Below, piece by piece: positions 9,381 through 22,063 of a stretch of DNA of 64,000 bases. The DNA lies in the NCBI GenBank assembly GCA_029531795.1, contig JAPEIS010000008.1:1922001-1986000 (forward strand), written 5' to 3'. The notes below the pieces were generated by a model that had not been told where the DNA came from, did no database searches, and saw only the letters and a list, made by a program, of their open reading frames with translations. The stretch is from Sclerotinia nivalis (lineage: Eukaryota; Ascomycota; Leotiomycetes; Helotiales; Sclerotiniaceae). A program made the translations under genes and the position numbers. The first letter of the stretch is position 1, and each line of letters begins with the position of its first letter.

Positions 9381-12300
9381 CTACTGATCCTGGAAATAGT
9401 CGTCTAGGGTTGGAAGACGAGCCGTGGTGTGAAAACCCTTCTTCGTGGTTTTTGCTCGAGCTCTTGCTGCTGTGCGAGAACGAGACAGTTGGTTTACCAA
9501 GTCCCAAGCTGGTTGTTGTGGAGCTTCCGGAAGTAGGTTGGGGCCTTGTGCAGTCTCTACCTTTAGCTTCTTTGCTGGGACTCCGCTCTGGCTGTCGCCA
9601 CCATCAACTTGATCATCATCCATCAATCTCTTCTTGTGGTTTGAATTCGAAGGTTCTGAATACAAACCGATATGAACCGGTGAATCGGGAAGCGGGTGAC
9701 GACCCTGTGCGTTGGCAGGTGGAAGTCGAGCATCCCGAGGAAGGCGTCTATCAATCTTGGCCTTCTTTGGCGATGAGCTTCCTTCATCATCGCCGTCACT
9801 ATCATCGTTCCCATCAACCTCCCTCGATCTCTTCTTCTTGTTAGATACTGAAGTATGTTGATCTACCATGGGAAGATGACTGGCATTACTTGCAGTTCCG
9901 CCACGACCAGAAAGGCGTTGAGCGTCCGCCATGGCTTGAGCAGCGCCGTCAGCTGAACTTGCATTATTCCGAACTCTGCGGAATGGTGAATCGGGAGGAA
10001 ACTCACGACCTTGATGATAATTTTCAGTAGAAGCATCATCGGCGTAGTTGAAGATTGGATCGTAGCCATCCAAAAGGTCACCATCGCCACCACGGAGATA
10101 GGTAGGACCATCCAGCTTTGCCTTCTTAGTTGGTGGACTATCCTCATCATCTGCATGATACTCACTGCTGGTTCTCTTACCGCCGAGGGTTACGCGACGG
10201 TTTCCAATCTTGAGAATGAGCTTTTTGATCTTTCTTCCAGTATCAGAAGAGGATCCCTCGCTGGGAGCGGTTGTATGATTGTTTTCGACATCGACCACTG
10301 GCTCAACCTCTTGTTTAATACCCTTCGCGCCTTTTAGGAGGTCAATTACTCGCTGGTCTTTAAAGTGATATAATTGATTTCTCAAGCCTATCAAAGATCG
10401 AACAGGTGCTTGGCGGCTCTCCTTCATCCTCTGGCCAGAGACAGATTCTTTCTTTCCATCATCACCAGTAAAAGTAGCACTTGCATAGATCTCTCCGGCG
10501 CTCTGTGTGACACCTTCAAAGTGAGCGTTGTATCGAGTTGTTACCAACTTCCAGTCAACATTTGTCATTAGACCGCCTACTTCTGATGTAGCAAGATGTG
10601 CTTCGAGAATATCGCATAGCACGTTCATCTCACCATAGGTATACTTCCATCTCCTAGGAAGCTTTGATCCGAAAGCTCGTTCAAAGATTTGTCCACGCCA
10701 CTTGTTGAGCTTCTTGACGGATGCTTTATTGTTCCAATCTACCTCTTCGGTAAATCGATGGGTAATCTTGGCCCGGGCAATTACCACATTTGGGTCGTTT
10801 GGATCCCGCTTCTCGCTGCGAATCACAATATTTAAAGCATTCGGCTGCGGAGTTCCAGCTGGGAAGTTGTGACGGTGGTGGGTGCCTTCGAAGATAGCCT
10901 TGTGACCCGTGGGCATTTTCTTAGTCTCTTTCTCGATAGGTCCCGGTGGGCCAAAGAGGAGCCCCTTGTGATAAGTTAGCATGATGATTCAAGATTGTAA
11001 AGGTCTTGCAATGGAAACCAAATAAGTAAAAAAGAACTTACGCTTCTGGCATTACTCCCTGAAGCTATAATGGGATAACCCGTTCCATCATCGGCAGCTA
11101 GCACCTGGTATTTGAAGTCGACGTTACTACCGCTACTCTTCTCTTCTTCATCCTCGTTTACGGCCTGGTAGAAAATATCGATTAGCATTTTGTCTATTTA
11201 TGATTACTATGTGGAAGACTATAGACTCACTTTTCCTTTTCCCTTATCAAGCTTCTTGGCCTTCGCGACCAAACTTGGACCTGTAGCCTTGGCCGGCTGA
11301 GCAGCAGGAGCGATGGCCGGGCTATTGGCATTGACCGGAGCATCATCAGATTCAGATCCTCCTTCAGGCTCAGGATCTGCTGGGCTACTATTAACCGCAG
11401 TATGAGCTGCTACTACTTTACGCTCAGAATAGACCTCCTCACGATCCTCACGGTCCCAACCTCCTTCCGGGTGTTCATTGACGTATTGGCGCTTTGCTGC
11501 CAATTCCTCGTCCTTGAACTTGGCTTTATCAGCAGCAGCAAAAGATGCCAAATCAGCAGCAGTTAGTACACCAGTATTATTAGCATCCTCGCGTCTTGAC
11601 ATGCGCGAACCCTTTTGTTGCTCTTTTCCGGTGGAAGTGGCATTCGCATAGCCTGCTTGATATCCCTGAACTGCTGTCTGTCGATCGCATATTATGTCCC
11701 ATAATGTAGGCCGCATTCTATCAAAGGGTTCAGTAGCCTTTGGTAAGACACCAGAACTCTTGCCTGGTTGGCGAGAGTTGTTGTAGTCCCATTTCTTTGG
11801 GCGAAAGGCATTACCAGTGCGTGCTTGTGGTACTGAAGCTTGTGCCTAGAGATGGTTCGTTAGTCTTTGGTTTTCATTGATTATTTGTTGCAAAGGAAGA
11901 CAAGACTTACAACTATTCTGCCATTGTTGCTTTGTGGCATAGCCTTCGCTGAAGTTGAAGGTGCTTGTTTCTTCAAGGCGTTAGGGTCAGTAGCCAAGCT
12001 TGATTTTGCTTCGGAATTTGCAACGGTTGCTTTAGCAGCTGATACCATTTGTCCTCGAGTTATTCTCTGACCAGATTTTCCACCGATTATTTGATCTTTG
12101 GAGGTCGTCGATGAAATTTCTCTTGGAGCTACAGGAGATGGTGCTAGTCTTTTAGCGAAGGAGGATAATTTCTTGCCGTGTGCCGGTACCTACAAGTGGT
12201 GGTTAGTCTTAGTGCATAGGACCTTTATACAATGTTGGAAAACCATACCTCTTGCTCTGGTGTTGTTGTCTTCCATTTGAAGATCTTGCTCATCTTGCCA

Positions 12301-12389
12301 ACAAGCTTATCTTCAACGCTGCCCTTATTGCCTTTGGATTGCTTGTCATTATTCTTGTCTTCCTGAGGCTTAGAAACTTGAGGAGACAT
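9381..12389 (-). CDS. Nuclear-type protein A with an unnamed conserved domain (paralogue of the 16237-18089 gene)
   Basis: I read five exons: 12389-12249, 12189-11911, 11845-11231, 11164-11042 and 10964-9381. They total 913 residues. All four introns (59-77 bp) have GTATGG, GTAAGT or GTGAGT donors and keep the frame. Residues 1-385 are low-complexity and basic to acidic. Residues 387-600 are ordered, with a strand-rich part (LNIVIRSEKRD), then VDWN at 461 and a tryptophan-containing helical block (LNKWRGQIFERAFG, W...EM..L..ILEAHL, VDWKLVTTRYNAHF) reminiscent of SANT/Myb spacing. Three repeats of acidic cluster plus KKAKLD-type basic motif follow (649-671, 763-791, 830-856). These are probable nuclear localisation signals. 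The function is unknown; a chromatin or DNA-binding role is inference from domain shape and basic motifs. It is divergent from its paralogue across 3.8 kb. Confidence 0.8.
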
Positions 12390-15300
12390 TGTAAATTAGA
12401 TTATGGATAGAGTAAATAAGATGTGTGAAATTGGATTTGCGTGTGCAAAAAAGGAGTATTAATCTGAATAGAAGTGGTGTTTTTGTGTTGTTGTAATAGA
12501 AGTGCGACTTTTCTGGAAAAGATTGGTTTCGACTACTGAGAAGTTTTCTGTATGGAAGAAGAAGAAGACGATCTCTCGTTGAAATTTCAAGTCCTTAAGT
12601 ATTGGCTTGAAGTCTATACGGCGTCCTCGCTTACTTGCGTGCGGTTTGAGGATTGTACCAAACCTCGGATTATGTCGTTAGGCACGTGGCATATAAGGTT
12701 TTTTTGAATACGGTACTGTATACCATAACCCAGCCTATAGCGATAAGATTTGCTTTAAGTTCAGCCCATAGAATCCGAGGTTTTACACAACTCGGATGTT
12801 TAGATCTCGATTCAGGCACTAGGCCCCCCTTCCAAGGCAGCATATGATACCAGCCATCTGTATTATTGTTGGACTAGTGTGTATCTACCGGCTGTATATA
12901 TACCCCTTTACGGCAGACTTTGGACTTACGCAATCAAGTAACCACTCATTTCTGACCGTTCCATTCTCTTCATTAAGTTCTTAGTGCCCTCAGCAATGAG
13001 GTACCAGCTTTGGAGCTAGTGTACAAAGGTATGAACTGATTGCTTTGATGTTGATGCTGGAAGAAATGATCACAATGGTCCATTAATCTCTCCTGATAGA
13101 ATGCATTGCATTGATTGCATTCACCTGTCAAGGCAGCTAACTTTTACTTCATACGAAAAATACACTGGCAACAAGGTTGGCAGACGAAATCTTTTGATCA
13201 GCTAGATAGCTTTAATGATAATTATATTTCCAGATAGCTCTTTTGTGATGTGAAGGTATGATGTATTAGTTCGACACGAGAACGTTTCCCGGTAGCTCTT
13301 TTGTAGGTCTATTGCCAGTAGATTGTACCTGAAAATCTTCAACCCACCATCTAAAGATGGGTCTAAATTCATCATTTGTTTGTTTAATCCAGCGTGAAGC
13401 TAATCTTGAAATTCTATAGATGTTGATTAATTCTAACTGGAATTAGATTAGATGGTTCCGTGTGTCTTGCGCTGTGCCACGACTACTTGGTAAATTTGAG
13501 AATCTTTCCTCTCTATAATGCCTCGCATCCCTTGCCTACCATATAATCTAAGTTGGGTTTTAGCTGCAGTGTTAAACACCAGTATCTGATTTTTTGCTTT
13601 CTACAAATCATTGCAACTAGCTCAATTGACAAAAGTGCACTGGAATGCCTAAGCAGAGAATGAGATTACTTCCTTCAAAGCAAAAGTAGGGGCGGTATGT
13701 TCTACATAAAAAAAATGGCTGGCTTTCACCCTTTTTAGGTCAGGAAACATCTAGAAGTGTGAAATTAAAACAGTGATTTACAAATTACTAAGAGAAATGA
13801 GATGACACTCCCACTCTAGAACTAGGAAATTATCGGACAAAAGATTTGAAGCTCAGGCGAGCCGTCTTTGCTAATGGATTAGATGATGTTGAGCTTGGTG
13901 TAAGGCATACTAGGGATATGTCAGCAAATGGTAAAAAATCAATACACAATCTTTGAAAGAGGCTGCATATGCATTAATAATGTCAGGTTAAGTCACGGAG
14001 AAAGGTATCATATCATCGGATGCTAAGTATGGGTTCAGATAGTTGAATAGTACTAATATGCACTAAAAATCGCCTCTGCAGGCTCTGTGTTGACTATGTT
14101 TACCGAGAGTTTGTTTCAGCCCTGTGAATGAATGTACACCACGATATTTAGAATTCCGCGCAACCTTGTCCTACAATGCTGGTTTGGTGACAGTCTAGTG
14201 CTAACGGCAGACCCCACAGTTAAGCCTTGTCCATAAACTATGTTGTCTATCTTCCGCCTTGAACCCAATGAAAGCTCCTTCTCCCAGAGTAAAACCTAGG
14301 GCCATTATATAGCGCACAGCTTAAAGACAGCACTCTTCCATTTCTGCTAATCCTATCGGACCCCGAATCTATGATTAATACACTGAGCGGAAAAATTTAG
14401 ATGGAATTAGTTGTAGCAAAAATAGGTGTGTGGGCCAGCAATGTAATGTGCTTCAATTCCTGTTTCCTGATATCGGACTGAAGTGCATAATACCCTGCTT
14501 CTTCTAGAGGTATTAGTCTCGTGCTGGCCTGTTTGACCTGTCTCTAATGTACCATTAATCTCTTTAAATGAGCACCAGCGGCTAATTGACCCACTGTTAC
14601 TCAATCACGCGGACTGAGTATTTTGGAGAGTTATTTTGGAAGGTTCTGATACGCGAGGATTCAATGCTGAAGGTTAGGATCGCAAAGTGTAGTACTAGGA
14701 TAGACGTTTGAGTAAGGCTATCTTGGAGATTCATAAATAATCCGCCGGAGTCTTCCGCATCACTCTTTACAAGAAGAGATGCTCTTCTCAACGTTGAAGA
14801 TTAGAATGCGCGCCGGGACTATTGCTCAAGGCCTTGATATCTATGGACAGCCGCGTGAGATGATAACTCCACTGCACCAGTATTGAGCTTTAATTAGGTC
14901 TCATGTATCGAAGTATTTGAGCATTCCCCATGTAATATTCGAGTCTCACACAATGTAGACTTTGGATTCCGATAAAAACATGTTCAAGCAGAGATCAAAT
15001 TTGGGTTATACCAGAGCTATTGTTTCTCCCTTTGAAGAATATCTGCAAACTTCCTATTTGATGTTAAGGAGAGGTCGGATGATAAAGCCCTCTCTGCAGT
15101 ACAAGGCTACCATTCAACTTCATTATCTTCATCTCAGCCGTGTCTAATCACGCTAGTTGCCCTTTTATATGACCGGTTTCTTCTTTGATATGTGTATACA
15201 GTGATTGGAGCATTCTGCTGTTCCAAAATATGCCTAATTTATAAGAAAATAGATACAAAATAACAAGCTCAGATCCTCCTTGAACTTGACAATCTTCACT

Positions 15301-16236
15301 CAACAACAAGTTCTTTGAATCAAGAAGATTTTATTTTATGACTCATTCTCATATTAACATCTCTTTTGAATAGTATTTGCGTTATTGGCAATCATTTATC
15401 AAAGAGAAAGGCCAAAACCAAACCTAGCGTATTTGCGATCTAAGATCAGTAAGTGAAAATTCCTTTTCCCTCTCTCCATACCAGTGTCTTGTGTATCAGA
15501 GATATTATTCAATATCGAGAATCTCCGATACTTTGACCTCCTGATCATCTCATTTTCCAAGATGAGTTGAGAAGTTGAACCAGAAAATTCAACTTCTTTT
15601 CCGCCAGGCGACGCACATAGCACACTCCTCATAGCACGGGCTGCTCCATCAATCTATCCACAACTACTTCAATCATTCATTTTAATACATACATTTTTCC
15701 TTTGCATTGACCGTCAGAAGTTTTTCTATTCACGCTATGCTAGGTATTGCTTTGTCAGAGCGAGTCCTTCTGCCAGCAGGTCAACACCTCTCTTTATCTC
15801 TTACACATGACTACTTATCCTATTTCATTATTGACTGTTATTTATATCATAAAGGCCATGAAACTTCTCTAACAGAGATTTTCTACTTAGGTATTTCACA
15901 ATTTTTTCAACTAGGAATCCGGAAGGTCAACTTTTGCAAGAAAAACACTCACATCTGATACCTTGAGTACGTGTAATATTGGTTCTCCTCTTCTACAATA
16001 GCCAATTGCTCAGTTTGTTCTGCCTTCACCTTTTTTTCGCTCTTGGGACAAGATGGGATGCCAAAGCTTTCACTCCACCTCTTTCATCCCATTCCTCTAC
16101 TCTCATCAAAGACTGCCATTTGGTTTGAGAAATGAATTGTCTACCTTCCATTTCTCTGATTTTCTACAAGCCTATCATTATTCCAAACAATGTGAAGAGA
16201 AGTACTAACGAGTAGATACCAACAGAAGTTCTCATC
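12390..16236. other. 3.8-kb spacer between the two divergent paralogues
   Basis: No gene supported; open frames are short and mostly lack ATG starts. A 12-bp perfect inverted repeat, AAACCTCGGATT/AATCCGAGGTTT, lies at 12660-12671 and 12772-12783 and may bound a small degenerate element. The last 600 bp before 16237 are pyrimidine-rich, consistent with a promoter and long leader for the plus-strand gene. Confidence 0.55.
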
Positions 16237-18089
16237 ATGACTGCCAGTACAGAAGCCCCGAAGCCTGATAAACCTGACAAGATCCCGGAGACGCCTCAAG
16301 AGGAGGCCACCCTACCCCCTATCAGCGCTCCGAAGAGACTTAAACTCGCTCCTAAGCCTCATGCCGCCACTAGTAAACCCTTTGCTATCACTCCCGAGCC
16401 CATCGAAGAAGATTCGGATGTTGTTTTGAGCCCCGGTCACGCTCCAGGCTATATACAATGGAAAAAAGCTCCTGTTCCTGATTTGACAAATGAAACTGAG
16501 GAAGAGAAGAAACACCGAGTAAGTTTTTGTTCTTGACTTCTTGTTTTGCTCTTTACTTCATATTAAGATATATCTAGCTCAACAAGAGGCACGCCCCAAA
16601 AGGTAAACGAGGCACTCGCTACGTCGACGACGGCACGACCGACCGAAGCCCCGCAGTCCTGGGTAAACCAGATCCCTCCAAACTTGTAATCAGTTTCAAG
16701 ACAGAAGAAACCGACGAGTACACAAACGAGGTGGTTGAGGGTGATATCAGATTTGAATACAATGACGATGCAAAGGGTGTTCAAGTAGATTGGAATAGCG
16801 CCAAATCCGTACATGCACTGAACAACTGGCGAAGTCAGCTTATTCGAAGAGCGATCGGAAAGGCCTATGATAACAGGGAGTTCTGGACCGTACAGGAACA
16901 ACAAATTCTCACTAACTTAATTCGCGATTATCTCGATGGTGAAAAGGATATTGATTGGATGCAGATTGCCCGCGACTACAACTTGTTAGTTAAAAATATC
17001 GAACAGGAAAAAGGTGCTCCGGGTGCTCCTCGTCGTTATCGTTGTCAAGGTAACGACAAGACTCCGCGAGAGGCTGTCTCTACCTCTATGCCCCTTCGAG
17101 AGGATCGGCGGATCCCCCAGAGACCTGACTGGGTTATACGACAGGAGATTGGTTACTTCCGTGCCCCTGATGCTATTGAGGTCATGGATAGACTGAAAGC
17201 TAGCGTACTCCCCCAACGGAACGGCCATCCACCGAACAGACCTAACAGGCAAGAGAAGCAACAAACTAGGCGAAGCAGAGGTAAATCAGCGGTACAAGAG
17301 TCATCCGAGGATCAAGACGATTCATATGTTTCTTCTGCATATGAAAATGATCGCTTTATGGTCGACTCACCATTGGAAACGACTCCAAACCCTCCAGTCC
17401 GTCTTCTCACTCAGCCTCGACCACTTCAACCTCGTCCAGTAGCTATTCCTCAACCTAAACCAGAGCCTCCTCCTCGTCGATATAAGAAACGCAATGTGTA
17501 TAACGAGGAGATTATTTATGATAAACCATCTACTGAGTTGTGCCGTTCTTCAACCAATTCCAACATCAACCAGCCATTTGGAGGTAAACGAAAAGCTCTT
17601 GATCTTCTGGCTGAGCAGGCCGCCATTATGTATAATCACTTGCCTGAAGTAAATAAATGGACTGCTCCTCAACTTATTGCACCTGGTCCGGCACCTGAAC
17701 TCATCACACCTGCTGCCATTGCACCCGCTTTCAGTACACCTGCTCCCATTATGCCGAGACCAACTTCTGCGGCAACTGGTCCTTCTAATTCAACTGCTCG
17801 GGCACAAAGATCAATTACTGCTGCAACTCCACTTACCTCTCAAGATGCCACTGCTCCACGACCTATTGCCTCTCGTAAATCTTCAAATCCCAGTCAAAGA
17901 CGCAATCTTCCCTTAGCTCAGGGTAACCAACCTATCCGCCCTGCTCATACTCTATCTGTCCCGCGGCCTATTGCACCAATGACACCCATCTGGGAAATCA
18001 ATCGACGGAATCAAGAGAAAGCTGCAGCGGAGGCCGCTGATTCTAATGCCGAGAAGTCAACTCCCTCCGAGCCCGCTCCTGAGGTGTAA
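16237..18089 (+). CDS. Nuclear-type protein B with the same unnamed domain
   Basis: Two exons, 16237-16518 and 16578-18089, with a 59-bp intron (GTAAGT...TCTAG), give 597 residues. Exon 1 is a disordered Pro/Lys-rich leader. Residues 95-300 hold the ordered domain. It begins with a strand part (SKLVISFKTEETDEY). Next come VDWN at 164, SVHALNNWRSQLIRRAIG, WTVQEQQILTNLIRDYL, IDWMQIARDYN, and a terminal helix ending in DAIEVMDRLK. The order and spacing match protein A, including the distal LL/VMDRLK helix. The rest is Pro/Ala-rich with PRPIAP/PAPELITPA-like runs and basic patches (RRYKKRN, GGKRKALD). The function is unknown. The W...I...L pattern suggests a Myb/SANT-like helical fold, but this is inference. 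It has no triple acidic-KKAK repeat like that of protein A. Confidence 0.85.
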
Positions 18090-20170
18090 AAAAATCAACA
18101 AAACTTTTCCCACTTTCGATTCTTCATCCATTATCAGATATTTCTTTCTGTATTAGGATTCTTTTACATAAACTTTTATTTGTTCCTCTAGTCTAGACCT
18201 ATCTTTTGGACTTTGGACTTTGGACAATTATTTTTCGATTCTTTGGTAGTCTATTTACTTGTTCTTTTGTGTTTGGGAAGCACTTTTTAATTCTTTTCTT
18301 TTCTTTTCTTTATTTTGAGTTATTTGGTGGTTTCTGGGGAATGGAGATGAGAAGTTGTACCTATTTGTTAGGTTTTAATCAATGTCCTGATTATGAATGG
18401 ACTGAATGATATTTGGTATGCTCAAAATCAGTAGTCACGTTTTATCTTTGAAAACAATTCAAATTGTGTTATCTATTTAAACCTATCTAAAACAGTGATT
18501 CCATAATTGTCCGTTACTCATATCATATCAATTCGCCCTCAATATAGATATCAATAGTTCTACTGTAAGCAAATACAATCATAATGTGAATTTACATCCA
18601 ACTCTCGGAAGAACTCAACCCAGCTCATAAGCTACTTCACATTCAAATTCAACGCTCAAGCCAAAAAGAATGTTAATATACAGACTGTATCCCATTGAAA
18701 ACCTCTATTCAAACAATCATCACATTTCCCTCCACTTCCCCGACAAAAGAGTCTCAAATCCCGCAAATCTCCCCCTGACCCTCCCTTCAAAAGAAATTCA
18801 TGAATGATAAGTACCTAGGAAGTACCCAGAAACAGCATCATATCTTCAGGACCAACCATATTTTTCTTCAAAGGTCACCTCTATCTGTTAAATAGACCGA
18901 CTATAACTCCAAGCTTTGAAGAATCTCAAAAACGTAATCTTGAGACTCGTGTTTATTCCGCTCAAGAACAACATCTATAGATTATCAATAGATATTTAGT
19001 CATTTAATCGGTGTCCTTGTCTCTTTAAGGTAAGATCTTACTATGAATATTGAACCGCGCGCAAAAATATTCGGAAGATATATATATATACATATATACC
19101 AGTGGATTTATTAGCCATGGTGATATGATTTTGTTGATGTTTGAGGATTTGTGTTGAATATTAATACATGGAAGGTATGATATGTATTATATTACGAGAG
19201 GTGTATTTATTCTTTCTGGGAATTTATCGCGGATGTTTACAGGATATGGGAGTGGGGGGAAGGGGTTTGGGATATGGTATATGCATACATATGATCAACT
19301 CATAGTTTGCGCGCCTATTTTTTTATACATATTAGGGTTTAGAAATTCTTGAGCTTGTTTGTGAGGACAATAGGTAGCTGAAGTGCGGCCATCTATGATG
19401 GATAAGACGAAATTGAGATTTTTGTTTAGGATGTATGGTTTGTAGAGGGGTTTTTTGGTGGGGTTTAGACTTGAGGAGGGTTTTTGGGGATATATAGCTA
19501 TCGATGGACCGGAGACGTTTCCTGGAATTGCTTTTATTTCTTACGATGTGATCTTATATTCATCATGTAAAGGATTATATATATATATGAATGAGGTCGC
19601 TAGGTACTTGGTAGTGTTTTCTGATAGTTGTGTCTCGCGATACTGATGCGGCTACTTGGAGGAGATTCCAACAGGAAGTCTTGAGATAGGGGCTAATTGG
19701 ATATCGTTGTATATAGTGCAATCATGATATGAAGTAGCTTTACTCATAAATAAATCGAAATACGTATAAAAGACTTGGAGATTACGGCATTAGCAGGGAG
19801 AGAGGCGAAGGAGAATTTGCAGAGAAGTAAGAAGGGATCGAAGATCGTTGAGTCCGGGGCCCGGAAAGAGATAATTAGAACAACATATTGATAGTGTAGA
19901 AGTACTCTTCTACTTGGTAGAGCAGATAGATGATTAGTTTTCTTTCTTGTCACTGAGCAAGCTATGATTCCCGTAGAACCTTACTGCTCACCGTGCTACT
20001 GCGCTGAATAGAGGCTCTTCGGGTCTTATAGATCACCACAATCGATAGGATTGAGAGAGAAATATTCATTCATTCATTCATTCATTATTCATATCCATAT
20101 TCATTTATCTAAACCGTCCAATACGATTTCCGATTTAAACCCCAACCCTCACATTCCATTCCATTCCTCA
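18090..20170. other. 2-kb intergenic region
   Basis: Nothing gene-like. It contains simple sequence: an ATAT tract at 19078-19100, short TTTTCTTTTCTT runs near 18290-18310, and an (ATTC)n microsatellite at about 20064-20086 close to the 3' end of ECO1. Confidence 0.6.
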
Positions 20171-22063
20171 TCAAAGACAACCCATAGCATACTTCGCACC
20201 CTCAAATACACCCTTAAAATACTTCTCCGCAAATGCTTCACCGACAGATGTCGGATGACTAATAGCCATTTCCTTTTTCTCAATGATCAAACCCGGGAGG
20301 AATTTTTCTCCCGCTTGATTGGCAAGCGAGGTGGCGATGCCCTTGCGGCGGAAATCAGAGTGAACCCATAGTCGGTCGATACACATGTATGCCTCATGTG
20401 GGATGGGGATGATGGAGGTTGGAGGGATAATGGATGTGTCTGCAAGGGGGGTAGAAGTGGTGATGTTCTCGGGATTTTCGGTAGAGGTCATGATAGTGTT
20501 TGCTTTGCCAATTCGCTCGGCGAGGAGAATACCAATTGGTCGGGCGCCGATGAGATAAAGGAAAACCTTATAACGTGGAACGGGGATAAGATCTTTGGGA
20601 TCGTTGGGACTGGTGATCATGGACCAGAGTTGGTCGGAGGTTGGTAAGATACCGTCCATGTCCATTAAGGTGGCTTCAAGGATGCTTTCTACGAGATTTC
20701 GGATGGGACTAGATTCTTTGCAGCTAATGCATTGAATGCTATGGAGTTCGCTTTCGATCACCTTTTGCCATGTTTGGGTATTGACATATTTTGGCTTGAA
20801 GGCAGGTCCGCCCATGCGAAAGATCTTGTGGAAGTTATCATGGAGTCGTTGATCTGCGGCGACGTTTATAGCGTACTGCATACCGCAGTTTTGACACTTG
20901 TTATGAAAGGATTGGCCCAGATCCAAGATTTGCTGATGAAGCGCAAAACCCATTGGTCGAGCAATATCGGCTTTGAGCTTTGCACGCTCGGGAATGTCGA
21001 GGGGTTGGTCAGCGAGAGGGAGAAGAGTGCCGTGATCGATAATGGCATGATCTCTCATATCTTGAGCATCATGATAACGTTCCATCATTTCAACTCGTGC
21101 ATCATCTGTAAAGTCGCCGCCAAGCTCCTGCAAATCGCCTTCATGGATGTCAGACATGGTGTTGATATTGGGTAAGTTCGGTTTCGTGCTAATGCGACGC
21201 CGAATGGGTTTTGATTTCGTTGATACGAGAGGATCCTGAGGTATTGGTGGAGGTGACGAAGGTGGAGATGATATTGGTTGCTGAGGCGAATCTAAGAGCA
21301 CAGGAGATTGAGATTTCAAAGGACTCAAAGATCGTTGTGGTTGCGGTATTGGTTTAAAGTAGCTTCGAATAGAGAATTTCTTGACTTTCTCCACTGGATG
21401 GGGTTCTGAAGTAACAATAGTATCTTCTTTGGGGGTGGTATCTGACAAGAATGTAACAAGAATATCTTTTGATGCTAAGGTGGTATTCTTGTGTGTATTT
21501 TTCTGTAAAGAATCTAGATCAATACTAGTGTGGTTCGAAGCGAGATTTCTCCTTATTGAAAAATTTGATTTTTGAGTAGGAGAAAATGGTTCCGGCGTAC
21601 TGAAGCCTTTGCTATGCTGAGATCCTGAACTAGATCTTCGTTCTGACGCAAAATTTGAGGCCTCTTTGGTAGAAGTGAGTTTGGTACCTTTGACCTTCGT
21701 TGAAGATTTGTGATTCAAAATATCAGGTGAATTGGAAGGGCTGATCTCATGATCGCGTCGATTTTGATGATTTGACTCAAGCTCAGCCAGAGGAGAGATA
21801 GATCTGTCGGATTTGGGGGATAAAACGCGTAATTTTGTGGAAGAAGAATCTCTGATGTCCTCTAGGAGTGGTTGCGAAGGGCAACTGAGCAGAGAAGATT
21901 GATTTTCCTCCTCAAATCTATCCTCAGAATGGCTCTCGGGAGGTATGGATGATTCAGAAAGAACTGGAGAAGAAACTGATACAAATTCCGAAGAATTAAC
22001 ACGTTGTCTCTTGATAGGGAAATTTTGATTGCTTCCTCTAGTGCGTTTGGAATAAGTTCGCAT
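20171..22063 (-). CDS. eco1: Sister-chromatid cohesion acetyltransferase ECO1
   Basis: A 630-residue intronless protein. The C-terminal half shows the Eco1/ESCO signature. A C2H2 zinc finger lies at C390, C393, H408 and H412 (CQNCGMQY...LHDNFHK). A second CISC pair sits at 445-448. The acetyltransferase core spans 495-627, with the acetyl-CoA loop RRKGIA at 572-577, YMCIDRLWVH before it and ISHPTSVGEAFAEKYF after it. The enzyme acetylates the Smc3 head during S phase to establish cohesion, and it acts in the nucleus at replication forks. Residues 229-236 (KFSIRSYF) look like a degenerate PCNA-interacting motif with K in place of Q. The N-terminal 300 residues are Ser/Pro-rich and disordered, with many SP/TP sites. 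This makes the protein longer than the yeast enzyme (about 280 residues) and more like long filamentous-fungal forms. Confidence 0.92.
   Translation of the reverse strand: MRTYSKRTRGSNQNFPIKRQRVNSSEFVSVSSPVLSESSIPPESHSEDRFEEENQSSLLSCPSQPLLEDIRDSSSTKLRVLSPKSDRSISPLAELESNHQNRRDHEISPSNSPDILNHKSSTKVKGTKLTSTKEASNFASERRSSSGSQHSKGFSTPEPFSPTQKSNFSIRRNLASNHTSIDLDSLQKNTHKNTTLASKDILVTFLSDTTPKEDTIVTSEPHPVEKVKKFSIRSYFKPIPQPQRSLSPLKSQSPVLLDSPQQPISSPPSSPPPIPQDPLVSTKSKPIRRRISTKPNLPNINTMSDIHEGDLQELGGDFTDDARVEMMERYHDAQDMRDHAIIDHGTLLPLADQPLDIPERAKLKADIARPMGFALHQQILDLGQSFHNKCQNCGMQYAINVAADQRLHDNFHKIFRMGGPAFKPKYVNTQTWQKVIESELHSIQCISCKESSPIRNLVESILEATLMDMDGILPTSDQLWSMITSPNDPKDLIPVPRYKVFLYLIGARPIGILLAERIGKANTIMTSTENPENITTSTPLADTSIIPPTSIIPIPHEAYMCIDRLWVHSDFRRKGIATSLANQAGEKFLPGLIIEKKEMAISHPTSVGEAFAEKYFKGVFEGAKYAMGCL

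Noticed and set aside
9278..9844. 188-codon plus-strand open frame
   Set aside because: Lies antisense to exon 5 of gene A, and its composition mirrors that exon. It has no domain and no splice context.
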